Part shown: piece after piece, positions 35,771-49,400 of the stretch | Numbering within the stretch: position 1 is the first letter of the stretch | Layout of the letters: each line of letters opens with the position of its first letter | Assembly (NCBI RefSeq): GCF_945859685.1 | Contig: NC_079149.1 | Location: 116,843,575-116,907,574, forward strand | Source: Eupeodes corollae | Taxonomy: Eukaryota > Arthropoda > Insecta > Diptera > Syrphidae | Direction of reading: 5' to 3' | Length of the DNA stretch: 64,000 nt | The notes under the pieces: model-generated | Seen by the model: only the letters and a program-made list of their open reading frames with translations | Databases searched by the model: none | Told to the model about the DNA's origin: nothing | Made by a program: the position numbers and the translations under genes

Positions 35771-38125
35771 AATGGCCACCACGGGGCTCCAAAATCTTCC
35801 CGCGTAAGTTAAAAAACCCTTTATAAAGCCATAAATTCTTATAGCATTTTTTCGAAGAAAAAAAAATACTTGAAGATAATTGTTAAGCTTTGAAATGGGA
35901 TGACAAACGTGATTTGTAAAAAAACAGTAAATAAGAGATTTTTTCATAAACTTTGGATCGTTGAAGATGCCACAACAATGGAAAAAATGTATACCAATAT
36001 ATCCAAAAATCATTTAAGTAAAACAACCCATTTTAAAAAAAAATTGTTTGTGTTTAATTTAGCGAAAAATGGATCGCATATTTAGAAAATACAAACAAAA
36101 TCACACCCCCTTGTTACTAAATCCAGATCTCATTCAAAAACCATATGCGTAAATGACTGAACAACTGTCAGGCAAAGAATTAGCTATTTTGTTTTATTAT
36201 CTATACAAAATTCAAAGTTCTGAAACGATTACCTGCAAATTAATGATTTCCGGTTTCTTGATAGAATCAAAATTCGCAATTCAAAAATTTGCAGCACAGC
36301 AAATACAGTTTCGACATAAATGTTTCAAGTATGTTAACATCAATTTTTAATGTCTACCAAAGTTATTATCAATTTATTAAGTTACCTTTTAATTGTCTGT
36401 TCTCAGATAATAGAACTTATGTATAATTTATTTAAAATGTATGTTAAAAATTACAAAGTAGGTACATTATTTAATTCAACCCAGAACATCATTTTATGTA
36501 CAAAAGTAGCTCTTGACAGTCGTAGCATAAAACATACATAGAGTACATCCATTTCAGACATGGTGGTATTGACAGCATGTCTGCATTTTATTTCGTTCAA
36601 ATGTTCATCAATAGCAATAACAGCTGCAGTGAAATTTGGTCTTTATGCGAAACAACAATTCAACACGCATGCATTTGTGGTTGATGAATAAGGCAAATAT
36701 TCATGTATAAAATATTCATATCCTATATCCTGTCAATAGATCCGCGAGTATGTATGTATTGTGCATCGATATTGTGTCGATGGTAGCAGCTCTGACCTGG
36801 AGTAGAAAATTGCATATGACTAAACCGTAGCAGTGGTTAATATTGTAGTTTTTTTTTTGCATCACGTTAAATAGCACTTGAACATCGCATCGTTCCCACC
36901 TTCATCCCATTCCACCCCCTCCCCTTTCAATAACATCTCTATCATCTGAACTGATGTGTATTCAACGAAATTGTACGATTTAAGCCTGTCGGAGATAAAG
37001 TACGCGTCATATAGTTTTGTTGTTATGTTACGCTATGTTGGCGTCTAGCATAGAACAATTTACACTCCTCGAATACATATATGCTCTTATACACACATAA
37101 AATCATACATCTACATATGATGCAGCTATTTTGAGCGTAAATTATGCGAAAATCAATTACGAGCACAGGATGTGATCCGTTTATGCTGGTGACATTAATC
37201 CTGATGGAGAATCGATGCATTTTTAAATAGGATTTGGTTTAAAGTGCTCATTTTTTTCTTAGTGGTAATCCAATATACTTATACGTAGTACGTATACACC
37301 GTCAATGTCAGCTTGAAATTTCACTGCATGGTGCATGGAAGAAGAGCTTTTGGCAGTGAGAAATTGATTGCTCTATAAAAGCTGAAGGATAAGTGTTTTA
37401 ATAATAAGAATGAGATTTTTTTAATATTATTAAAAAGAGCTAATATTTTTAAATCATTAATTTAATATTAAAAATTAAAATTTAAACCATTTTTTAAACA
37501 TAAAAAATATATTTTATTAATGAATTAAAAAAAAAAATATCAACACATTATATGAATTTTCCAAGTACATTGTATAAAGGTATGTCAATAATTAGGACTA
37601 AGATCGATTTTTAAAGTGTAATAAAAAGCTTGACTTATTTTAAATACAATAATAAGTTTGAACTTATATTATAGCCAAGTAAATAAAAAAAACCTTATTG
37701 CTTTCACCCATTCTTTTGATAATTTGGTATTGCGTAAGATATGGAGGGAAGTCTAAGCTGAATCACTTTAATCTGAAAAGAACTATTTCATCATAAGAAA
37801 TACCCTTGAATAGAAAATCAATTCTCGGTAGAGAAATTGCCCGTAAAAGATATTAGGCTAGGCTGGGATTAAATTTGAAAAACCTTGCATCAGTTTTGAT
37901 TACAAAGCAAAATAATTTTATTTTGTGTATGCCACGGAATTCATCGTGAGAGAAAAGCTTTAGTTCAAATTCATAATTTCATAAGAATAGTTAAGTCAAT
38001 GTGCATGGTTGGTTAAAATGTTTCGAATGTAATTTGTATACCTACATATATGAGCATATGATAGTGTGAATAAATTTTGTTTGTGAGATTTTTCTATCAA
38101 GTACACTTCTATTATAAAAAAGGGA
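35771..38125. other. Noncoding stretch, nothing recognised
   Basis: AT-rich DNA. Small frames at 35900-36085, 36153-36350, 36350-36541 and 37023-37220 have no motif I recognise. No repeat of the window's families is evident. Confidence 0.5.
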
Positions 38126-38425
38126 ATTTGGTGGCGCAACAGTCCGTTTGAGAACTATGGCCTAGTGACTGACAACTCTCAACCATTCCTGTGTGCGAGT
38201 ACTATTGTCAGCGATGAAAGGGACCTACAGTTTTAAGCCGAATCCGAAAGGCAAATTTGAGAAAGCACTTTTTCATCACAGAATTACTCTTGGAGAATTT
38301 ATCAATTCCACGCAAAAGGCAGTACCCGTGAATAAAATTAAAATTAGGTGACACAAGCAGGGATCGAACCCAAGACTTTTCGTATGACAGTTCAACGCAC
38401 TAACCATCATTTCACGGGTATTGTT
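38126..38425 (-). repeat. tRNA-derived SINE, full-length copy
   Basis: Read on the minus strand, it begins CCCGTGAAATGATGGTTAGTG (decayed A box TGAAATGATGG, 38404-38414) and has a perfect B box GGTTCGATCCC (about 38360-38370), 33 bases apart. A ~230-base body (CTCCAAGAGTAATTCTGTG, CAAATTTGCCTTTCGGATTC, TAGGTCCCTTTCATCGCTG) follows and ends at GGACTGTTGCGCCACC. The A/B box arrangement shows pol III, tRNA-like ancestry. Relatives lie at 19857-19916, 24196-24425 and 50031-54486. I cannot assign it to a named SINE family. Confidence 0.85.
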
Positions 38426-40928
38426 AAAACCATGCCCCTCTAATTAAAATAAATAAATACGTTTTTAGTTTGCGAAATTCACAAATATTGAACACCGGGA
38501 ATGACAATATTTCAAATTAGTCTAAATTTTAAATATATGTACAGAGGTATATGCTTATTTTCATTTCTAATTTGGTCCTTTTTTCAGAATTGCAATTTTA
38601 TTTTCTAATTGTTTTTTTTTTTGTTTCATTTTCCTGCCATTAACAGTTTAATATTCATTTTATCAAGAAATCAAAAAGTAGACGCACTCAGCACATATCA
38701 CCTTCATTCCTTTTTCATAAAAATAGACATAAGTATATGTATAGGTATCCAAGTGAAAAAAAACATTACATATTTTATAAGATCTGTAAAAACTTTTTGT
38801 CATTTTCTTTTGTCTAAGAAAAAAGAAACTACGTATTTAAGACAACAAACCAAGAAAAGTAAATAAAAAAAAGTTTACAACTTTAAGGACCTCATTTGTA
38901 TTTTTCATCCATACGTTGTAGTTAATATATACATAACATGTTCTAGGTACAAAACATTTTCAGTAAATTCTCAACCAAAGTGAAGTCCTGTGAATCTTCT
39001 TCCATTCGTATTTAAATTATTCTCAAGGATATTATTTAGAAAAACACAAAATTTACTCCTTACAAAAAGTAACAAAAAACATTTCGTAAAATATTAATGT
39101 TACAATTAGACCTTCACACAAAACTTTGTCTCGGAGTATGTGTGGTATATGAGTCCTAAAATGATAAATAAGACAATTCTTGAACCTAATTCCAAAAAGA
39201 AAACCACATCAACCACATTTCACTGTGGCCTTGTGTATAATGTAGTGTCCCTGGACCTGACCGACTTTGTAAAGATGCAGATGTAGACCGTTTATTCTAC
39301 ACACAAAATAATTTCACATGAAGTCATATGCGTGTGCTTAAAAACCAAAACATTTTTTTCAAAAAACTTAAAAAATAATAAAATCATAAAACTTAAATCA
39401 AGATATTTTCACATAAATTCTCTGTGTCCTATTAAAAAAGAAATAAAAAATGTAGAAAAAAGTGGGAAACAGGAAACGGAAACAGGATATTTACCTAATC
39501 GTTAAATTTTACTTTATGCAAATAATATAATAATATGTATCTATAAAGATACAATATCACGTGTCGAATCTTAACCACACTTCCTGAATTCGGTTGCCTA
39601 TCTCTTTCTCTTTCTCACTCATATACTCTTGTTTATGTTTAATACTTGGTTGTTAAGAATAATATTGAAACTTTACATCACACTCGAGACGTTTTCCTAA
39701 GAAGGGTGGTGTTTAGGAGTAAGGACTTTACAAAAAGTAAGAGCAACAAAAACTATTTCTTTGGGTATGAGATACATATACAAAAGGTGATAGGGTGAGG
39801 ATTCTTACATATTAAATAGGTTAGGTCTCTATTATAATATATGAAAAAATAAGGATACATAAATGGAATACAATGGAATGATGAAGATTTTCTCGATGAG
39901 TAGACCCATGAAGACGTTTTCGATTGTAAATTCCATTCGTAAAAAAAATTGAAAAAGATACTCTTCTCAAAAAAAAAAAAACACAAGGAAGAACAAAACT
40001 AAACAAGAAAGCTTCTGAAATCAACGTTTTTTATATAAAAGGAAGCCCAAAACGGTGCCAAGCAAAGTCACCCAGGGTCATGATGGTGAAAAGGATCGTT
40101 CGGCTATTTGATACCCTTATGATGGAAGTTTTAAAATTTCCTTTCGTTTGTGGGTCGTATAGTCGTCGTTGTCGTTGTCTTCTTCATTGTTGCTGTCGTT
40201 GCCGTTTGTCGACGTGGTTGTCGTCATCGTCTTCAGGCTTGTTATAATATGAATATAGGTGCCTATCTTAGATTAAGCTATTCGTATAGCTTATAGCATT
40301 CTCTTGGTCTTCAGAAAAACATGGAAGTCAATCGTTTGTGTTCGTTTAAGATAATCCTTGTAATCTGACACGATGCTGGTTCTGGGGCCTAAATTTTTTG
40401 GTTGCTGGTAAACTCTCATATATACAAAGAGAATAAGACTAGATACATTTTCTATATGATGTTTTTAAGCAGATATAAGGCCAGAATGAGAGAAAAAAAC
40501 ACGTTCATTGAACGTGTATAGATATTTTTTCGGGCCTTCCATGTCGAAAACAATTGCAGACTATAAACAAATTTAGGTTGGTGGGGAGTAAGGCATATGG
40601 TTATTATTTCTTTTGCTGGTTGCTGTGCTTCTATGGTAACTATATGTATTCATTCAACACACCACACCGAGTTGCCTTGTATATCGAAAATCTATGTATT
40701 AGAATTTTCCTCCATTTAATGTTTTCTTAGAAGTATGCTGATTTCAATTTCCTAGGTATTGTCTTGGGAAGTGTAAGAGGTAGGCAAGGAACATACAATT
40801 TAATTCTTAAATAAATAAAATACATTTTTTTCAAGAAGAAATATTTTGTAACTAAATTCAAAATGTCTGTATTTAAAGACTACCGATACAATTTCGGATT
40901 CATTTTTTTTTTTGAAGTTATGACTTAG
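38426..40928. other. Noncoding stretch with a triplet tract
   Basis: AT-rich. Small frames (38609-38866 forward, 39753-40024 reverse) are low in complexity and Phe/Ser/Tyr-rich. A GTC/GTT tract lies at 40161-40233. Nothing else is recognised. Confidence 0.5.
40161..40233. repeat. GTC/GTT/TTC triplet tract
   Basis: AGTCGTCGTTGTCGTTGTC, TTCTTCATTGTTGCTGTCG and GTGGTTGTCGTCATCGTC. Imperfect triplet microsatellite, about 70 bp. Confidence 0.75.
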
Positions 40929-41821
40929 AAAAGCCGCTGGGATGCGACACACACTGATTACTTTCAATAATTCCACTTTCAAAGTTACCTAATTACAGTT
41001 TTTGTAATTCAATTGCATTACTTTTCTTTTTGTAGAAATATATCAGAGAAATTAAATTAATACAGTAATACTTTTGGTACAACTTTTCTTAGAAACAATG
41101 CCTATAAATTTTATAAACCATTAACAAACATTTCTATCGGGATGATACAAGTTTAAAGTCAATATATTTCATTGTTCTCAAAATATTTAATATTTAGTTC
41201 ATTAAATCAATTTTTTTGTATGCAAAATTTCTTTTATAAAAATTCTACAAGACTTTTAAAACAATATTTTGTATAACATGAACAAATTTTGAAATCAAAA
41301 TATTTTTTTTGTTATCAAGATAATTGGGTTGATATTTGTAGGTGTTCTTTTATTATAAAAACAAATATTCAATTGAATTTTTCTTAAAAAAATAACTAAA
41401 CAATGATTTCAAAATCTTTTTTTAAATTACTGAAATAATGCTCTTAGTAAGATAAAATTAGTTTGAAGACAATTTTTTCCAAGATAGTCGAGTCAAGTTT
41501 CTAGATTTTGTATACTTTGCAAACAAAAGATAAATTATTGAATTTTATTTGATACCAATAATTCTGTTGGTTCTTGAGATATGCCTTTTAGAAAAAAAAA
41601 GAGTTAACAATATGGATAATTCGAAATATCTCAAGAACCAATAACGCTAGTGACTTGAATGAATTATTATCGTAACGTGTTACCACACAAGAATACTTTT
41701 AAAATCAATCAAATTAACGTTTTTTTTTTAAATCAAAAACCTGAAAAAAATATAATTGTCATCTCATAGATTTTAAAATTAAACTATTTCATCATATGCA
41801 ATGCATCCTAACCTCTTTTTT
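40929..41821. repeat. Second fold-back element of the composite family
   Basis: The left end AAAAGCCGCTGGGATGCGACA carries the conserved arm terminus and the arm runs in reverse to about 41580. The right arm is short (41626-41821) and ends ATGCATCCTAACCTCTTTTT, a diverged form of the same terminus. At the centre, TTGGTTCTTGAGATAT (41567-41582) faces its exact complement ATATCTCAAGAACCAA (41626-41641) across a 43-base loop. The arms are unequal (about 650 and 200 bp). Confidence 0.7.
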
Positions 41822-41990
41822 GTATTAGAGTTTGTTGCCTTTAACCTTTCCTAAAGTTTTTTTTTGCAAGGACATCAAGAAGTAAAAAGTCCCTGAAAAT
41901 GTTAATGTCGGTTTAAAACTGCAATTTAAAATATGTGTTATAGTCTTTAAGGGGATCTAAATGAATACAATCTTAAATTGGGAGCGGGTC

Positions 41991-42176
41991 AAAATGCTGT
42001 ATTTAAAAAAAACTGTACAGTAAAAATTCTGTATGAAACTGTACTACGATACTGTGTAGTCATAATACTGTATGGTTGATATTATGTATTTCAAAGTACT
42101 GTACATTTAAAGTGCGGTGTCTCAAAATGCTGTATTATCAAAATACTCTCTGTACAAAATACAGTATAATCAAGAT
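41991..42176. repeat. Degenerate CTGTA/TACAG-rich repeat
   Basis: About ten variants of A-rich spacer plus CTGTA occur in 185 bases: AAAATGCTGTATT, AAACTGTACAG, ATTCTGTATG, AAACTGTACTACG, ATAATACTGTATGG, AAAGTACTGTACA, AAATGCTGTATTA and AAAATACAGTA. Spacing is roughly 14-25 bases and irregular. Confidence 0.6.
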
Positions 42177-45100
42177 AAGAAACAGTTTTTTTTAATTAAG
42201 TTTTTTAATTGTAAAAATCTAAATTAGATTACAAAAAATTTAGCTTAAATTTGTATAAAATCCATGCTAATAATATTTATTTGTTTTAGCTGTTCTATAT
42301 CTGTGTCTATTTTCTTAATTAAGTCTTTTTCGGTAGACACATTTTCTTGTATTCTTGTGAACATTTTTGTTTTCATGAAAAAAATTAATTTTGAATAACA
42401 CAATTTAAAAATTATTATTTACTCTTCAAGAATCACATTTAATTTAATTAACAAAATTATCTTGGTTTACCAACAATTCTAAAAATTTAGACGAAGAGAG
42501 TAACTCTTTTCTCAGAATACGTTTAATTTATTTTAATTAAGAATTCAATTTGTGTTTAAGCTATCCTAAGTAACAATAATATTTTTATGAACTGAATTCT
42601 TTGAACGTAAAAATTCTATCATATAATTAATATTGATTGATATGTTGTACATAAATGACAAGGTACATAAATGTACAGGAAATGACATTCAAAATTCCCT
42701 TACCAACATCATAAACTGTTTGAAAATTTGTATCTTCCTATAATAATACATTTTAAAATGTTTTTAAATTTTAAAACGAATCATAAAAAAGGCTTACCAA
42801 TATTATCACCCTCAACATGTTATCCATTTGTTAAATAATAAGTGTAGTTAAATTAAAACTCAATCGATCTTTCGGGAAGAAAAAGCTGTCAAAGTAATTT
42901 AAACCAAATCATTTATCTAATTGACAAATAGTACCAACACAAAGTATACAGATATATACTCCTAATATTTATAGATACATTAATCAATAAACATTAATTA
43001 AAATAAATGTTTTACATTCATATCGCTTCAATCACATTCCCTTGAATTTAATGTAGGTTAAGATACAATTATTGTAGGTACACATGAATGAAACTGTATA
43101 GTGTATATATAGACTGTGATAAAAATTACAAAAGCAATTCTCCTTTATGAACCTAATCATTTGGAAAATAGAAACATATTCCATCAGTTTGATTCTTAAC
43201 ATTCTGAAAAGCTCAAATTCTCAAGCCTCAGGGATTGACCTGTTGACAGAGATGAAGAAAATTCCAACAGTCAAATACCAAAATGTTTAATTACAAGGAA
43301 ATAACAAAAGACAATAATAATTATGATAAAATATTATCACAAAGCAATCAATGAAATAATGGAACGGCATCAATTTATTTATATTATGCCATTTGGCTAT
43401 AGGATATTAATTTTATTCAATGCTTCATCTCCTTTCAAACATTATTGTTCTTTGAACCATGAACATCAGCAGTACAGACACACAGCCATACAGCCACATA
43501 GCCGCACAGACTTTGGCCTGTCTTTGGCTTCTTTGATTTCGTCCTTTTTGTATCGTTCTTGTTGCCATTGTCGTTTGTCGTCATCATGATCGTCATCGTC
43601 AACGATGTCTGCTGCCCTGCCTTTCTCGCTTTAGACTTCAACTTCGATAGCTTTTGTGTCTTTCCGTTGAATTGTTCTATATGTTATAGGAATAAGATTC
43701 CGAGCTCTAAGACAATTATATCTTTCTCGATGAAAGCACATCGCACAAAATAGGGTGACTCTGAGACTCTGTGTGTTACAATGACTGCATTGCCCGAGGC
43801 TCAACTCCCCATCTCCCATCCCCATTATCTCAATATTTTCTGACAAGTTGTGCAAATGTATAGAATTACCTTATCCTGTGAAGTCTGATGGGAGCTATAG
43901 GGCCTCATCGTCATCGCCATCGCAAGGCAAGTGTATCTGCCTATAAGAGCCTTTGTTTTATTTTACACTGCACCTGCTGTATTAAGTTTATACCCTTACC
44001 CTATATATATAGATTTTAATACTTGCCCCCAACAAAGACAGCGTTCTATATAAACTCGTAAGGTCTGACTCTGAATTGTGTTTGTCTATGTTATGCTGTC
44101 GCCGTTCTTTGCTTTCTGTTTCAATCGATTGATTTTCGATTGAAGATAAAACATGGCTATAAGATGTAAATGAGAGTGGTTTGCACAGTAAGAAAGTGTG
44201 TATCCACATCCTGCAGGGTTATCACATAAAGATATCCAATACCAATTTAATATATGCATTACTCTGATATTTACATACATACATATACATTCATTTATAT
44301 AAAAAGAAAAATATATCCTATCCTATCCAACAAAAAGCAAAGGAATATAAGGTGAAACTGTCAAGACCTCAGAGGTTTTTATAGGTACCTATACTATACC
44401 TACCTACAAACATAAATACATACATATATTACTATTTCAAAGGAGGACGTAACGAAAGGAAAGGTTATTCCATTATTTACTGCAAATGTAAACAAATGAA
44501 TTTTTGATTCACTTTCATCTTGACTAAAAGGCATAATATTATACAACATATACATATAATATTTTATATACGAAGGAAGTTATATACATACCATATATTT
44601 GTTTTATATTCAGTCAGAGATAATGATATAGAATATTCTGGTTGCTTTTCTCCTTAAATTCAAAGTTGATGATGGAAAAGAATAAAATATAAAAGTAACG
44701 AATACGAAAAATAAAAGAGAACTAAATCTTATACCTTCCCTTTACGAGACCGTTTAGTAAAAGCTTATATGTACCTATAAAGAAAACTATTTTATTATGA
44801 AAGATTATACTTGAGATTGATACTGGGATTATGAAATATGACTTATGCATACACATCTTATCCTTTTTATATTTTATTGTTCAAAATAAGCGCACACTCA
44901 AAGGATTCTCGTTACCTATATAGCATGCTAAAGACACAATGCAAGCATTAGGAAAGGAAAAGCCAATTTGTAAGGCAGAAAGACAAAATATTTTAAGGAA
45001 TCGCACATTCACGTAGTACGGCTAAAGAAGAAATCTCTAAACTGGACAAGAAGAATATAATAGTGCTCGGGTATGTGCCAATAAATGTGTTTTTCTTTAT

Positions 45101-45747
45101 GAGAATGTAATAAGTTTGAATTGTTTTAGGGAAGGAATATGATTGGCTATTTAGTTAAAATAATGGTAAGAAAGGGTGGGACAAGTAATCTCCAGACGAT
45201 GTTGAATCGACGTATATGAATGAACTTAAATAAGTAACAGGAGCACCAATCCAGAGATGTAAATCTTAAAAATTAAATAAAGATAAAATGGTCTTCTTGT
45301 AGGGCCTCAAAAAGTCCAATTATCTTTCTGCATTATTAATGACATCTCGTATGTTCCATAGAAAGTTGCAGTGGAAAAGGCTTTATCTTATACTTTAAAG
45401 CTTTGTTTATGCAGTGAAAATAAGAATTTAAAGAGATTAAAGTTCATTAACGTCGAAGATCCACATGCGAAAAACAAAGTTCTGAATCTAGAAACGAATA
45501 TGAAAATGAAAGCAGCAAGTCGATTATAATATATAGTCAATAGATCATTAATATAAATAAGAGAGAGTATAGAGACAGGATAAAACTCTTGGGCACAACA
45601 GTTCTTATTTTGGGGTGTATGTATTTGAACTCATCAAATACTATTAGTATTGAACGATATTTTCAACTGCAAGAAAACTTTCTTGAAAAGAAGATTGAAA
45701 CAGGATCGTAACAGTCTTCATGGGAGTGAATTGACGCTGTAATTTAT
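42177..45747. other. Noncoding stretch, nothing recognised
   Basis: AT-rich DNA. Overlapping small frames on both strands at 43323-43855 and 43988-44280 resemble no protein. No transposon ends are seen. Confidence 0.5.
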
Positions 45748-46475
45748 TTAACCTTCAGCGTGTCTGACACCTGGTTTGTCGGCCAAGAAATCATCGAACT
45801 CTTGGTATGGGTTGACACCGAGGGGCATGTGCACAAGTCTGGATCAAGTAAGCTTAGTTCTTGGCGATGGCAGTATAAGTGGCCTTGGCGAAGTTACCAA
45901 AGGTTCCGGTGGAACCACGAGCTGAGGTGTAACAATCCTCAATACCAGCGATGGTCTAGAGCTTCTTGGAAACGAAGCCGGTACGATACCAATTCCACAT
46001 GGAGATGGCATTAGACGCAAAGATACTAAACCACATTTTTTGGTGACCTTGCATGAAACGGTATGGGGTTTACCTATCTTGTTACAACAGTAACTACGAC
46101 GGCCTGGATCGACAGACAAGATGATGGCACCACGAATTGCGGTGGCAACTTCCTTGCTGCATTAACTCCCAAACCAATGTGACCGTTGTTGTCACCGATA
46201 GCGACGAAGGCCTTGAAACGGGTTCGTTGACCAGCACGAGTTTGTTTCTGGAAAGGCGTGATCTTTAAAACTATATCCTTAAGGGTGGAAGTCAAGAAAA
46301 AATCGATGATATCGAAGTCTTTCATTGGCAACGAGTAAAGTTATGAAGATCTCTTCGAGGTTGTGAATTTTATCATCACGAACGAAACATCCCAATTTGG
46401 TGACTGGAATCCATTCCTTAGAATCTTCCTTGACATCACGTCAACGACCACTGCCGCGACCATCCACCATGCTGT
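45748..46475 (-). pseudogene. RpS2: Ribosomal protein S2 (uS5) pseudogene
   Basis: On the minus strand, homology to cytosolic small-subunit protein S2 runs without introns from KEDSKEWIPVTKLG (about 46430) through [20 protein letters not shown] and [14 protein letters not shown] to a C-terminal MPLG..DDFLADKPG ending in a TAA at 45748-45750. AATAAA follows the stop almost at once. The real protein is part of the 40S subunit and has an N-terminal Arg/Gly-rich region, which here is reduced to MVDGRGSGR followed by a stop. At least four frameshifts are needed to follow the match (near 46340, 46150, 45970 and 45820), plus a small deletion. Intron-free structure suggests a retrocopy, but no poly(A) tract or clear TSD is visible. 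It is not functional. Confidence 0.88.
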
Positions 46476-49400
46476 TATGAAACTATATCCGTAAAAGATA
46501 AAAACCGAATGTTTATTTTATCCAACAAATGATTCATCAAAACCGAATACATTCTATTTCAGTCACTGTGATTGTTCTATCCATTTTACTATGGATCCTT
46601 GTGTAAGAGTGTAGACGACTAGGTTTTATATTAAATGAAAAATACTGATATCTTGTTATATGAGTGTTATCATTTTCAGCATGATGGACAGTGATGGAAA
46701 AAGAAAGAAGAGAAGTCTTTTATACAAGTACTATACAACTCTGAAGGTGTTATGATTTAACTAAGCAAAACACTTATATTAAAATGTTACAACATTTTGT
46801 TGCAATCAGTTTCTTGTTTGGACTTATGGTAAAATACTCGAAAAAATATGTAAAGTTGGATGAATAAAACGTAGGAATTGTTATAAAACCTGTGAAAAAA
46901 TTGTTTGAGTTTTTTCTATCAAATCTTTGGTTCTTTAAAATATTGCCAAACATTGTTTGTAAGAAATACCGGAAATCTTTTAAAATATACAATTCAGGTT
47001 TTTATCCTGTCAAAAGTTTAAATATGTACTCTGAAATTTATTCTTCTAAATATTCTGAAACAGCAAAACAGCTTTTGAATTAAAAAAAAAACAAAGGAGT
47101 AACTATGCACACATTTAATACAGAATTGGTTTAAAAAAATGTATTGTTTCTTAGTTTTGAGTTTAAATCTTTTTATTTCGTATGGATAGAAACAACTTTA
47201 TATTAAAAAGAATACTAAAAATAATTTAGGTAATTCTGTAATTTAAGATAGTTTTCCAATCTTTTATATTGTAAGTTATCTTGCAGTTCTGAAAAATGTC
47301 CTTGTCCACCCAATACGGGGAATAAAGAACAACCATCACATAAGTAATATTTTGTTTTTCTTCTTTTATCACATGTTTTACTTCATTGTAAACTAACTGT
47401 TTTTGTATTATATCTCATATTTAAATATCTGTACATTTGAAATACTTTTTTATACATACAAAATGGAAGCTACTAATTATTTAGTTTTTAAATATGTTGA
47501 TATCGGCACTAAGGGTCTGAACTTTAATTACTAATTGAAAGGTCAACATCAACAAGCAACTCACCAAAAACTTTAAAAACTTCTGCTTCTCTTTAAATAA
47601 TAAATTAACTGGTTAAAAAAAAAGTTGTTCGCCAAAAAAAAATTAAATTTAAGTTTAGAAACACTTATAATTAAGTGAATATCTTTAAAAAAGTGTCTGT
47701 TTTTATTCATTTTCATATATTTAAATTTCTTTAGAGAGAGTGGAGGACAAAATAACATATAGTTTTTGAGAAAACTTAAATATTCTGCTACAGAGTTTTA
47801 TTGCGTCATGATACAAAATTCCAGGAACTTAAAAATTATGTCTTAGACCTTCTTCAGTATAAGCAAAATTAAGAACCATGTTCATGTGTATATCGAATCT
47901 CTCCATCCTACCCCTCCCCACTTCATCCATTTACCCATTAACGTTAACTCAACTATGTTCATTTATAAGTCAATAAATTTATATCTTGAAATGCCTGAGC
48001 AGCGATGTGTCATGCCATTGATTACGAATTCTTAGAACAAGATTTTATGAAGAATTGACAAAGACAGAGCTTTTATCTATTTAATTCCAAACGGAAACTC
48101 ATCATTTTATTGGATTTTCAAAATGAGATATATGTACACTATATTATGATGCATTCCTTCACAATTTATATCTATCTGTACGAAATGTAAATTCTTATAG
48201 AAATACCTGAACACACAATCAGTGTGTTATTTCCAGCAAACCAATTATTTCAACAACTCATCCAACCTTCATTTTGTAAAGGTAGAATAATAAGTAAATG
48301 AACATACGTATATCTATAAATTTATATGGTGCTAAAAATGCCAACATAGAGCATATTATATACTACATACACCGCACACAACAATTCAACCATAAATGCT
48401 ATTTCAAAAGCTGAGCTGAGCAATATCAATTTTGCATGTGTAATGCAATAAAATGCCACAAATTGATTTTGACATTCCATTCTTTTTCTTGAAGTATACG
48501 GGTCAATGCATAAACCTACCTCTACCTTCCTTTACCCTACCTAAAAGTACTCTCGTCGTAGTATTGATGGGAAAAGTGGAGAAAAAAGGACGAGATGCTG
48601 TGTTGGAGTTGTGTGTTGTGTATATGGTGGTTGTGAGAATGTTGCTTGAGGGTTAAAAAATAATATTAAAAGTATAATAAATATGCTATATACTGCATTC
48701 GAGCTGTATCATGACAGTTGACAGTTAAATTCAGGTATTTTTATATTTTCTTCCCTTAACCCAACCTTTTCCACTCCCACCCAATGTCCACCCCCTCATA
48801 CCGTCTTACTTTTTCATCATTTACTTTTATATGTGTGCCACGAAGAAAAAATGGATATATGGAAAAATACTTTATAAAAATCAATTTTTCAACAACTCAA
48901 GGACACATTAGTTTGAAAACCACTATTGCTGTGTAAAGGTAAGGTATACAGTTGAAACTTGAAACGTGTGGGCAACAATTTTTGCAGGAAATATTCTTAT
49001 TCATAGAAATTTTCAAGATATATATATTTTCTTATTTGTTATTCATATTTCTAAGAATTACGTTTTTCAATTTTAAGTAGGTATGGGTATTCTATACCTT
49101 CCTTGAACTTCCTCCAACAATTTCAACCATTTGCGTTGTTTTAGCTCATAAAGTCATCAAAAATAAAATACAAAGATTTTTTTCTAAATTTCAATCAATT
49201 TTGGGTTAGTTTTAACCATTAGTTTCGTTTAGATAAAATCCGAGGAAAATTATTAATATTTAGTTGAAATATCGTAATAAACAATAAATAATATCTAAAC
49301 CAAGCACTACAATAGATTAAGAGATAACAATCAATATTTAAAATGCGAAATAATGAGACTTAATAAGCATAAGAAAATTATAACTTATTTTTCCTACTCA

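Noticed and set aside
38354..38425. A tRNA gene on the minus strand (A and B boxes)
   Set aside because: The head is followed by a long body shared with three other loci and does not give a clean cloverleaf acceptor stem; it is a SINE head.
45760..46014. Forward-strand 84-codon ORF rich in Trp and Arg
   Set aside because: It is the antisense shadow of the RpS2 pseudogene.
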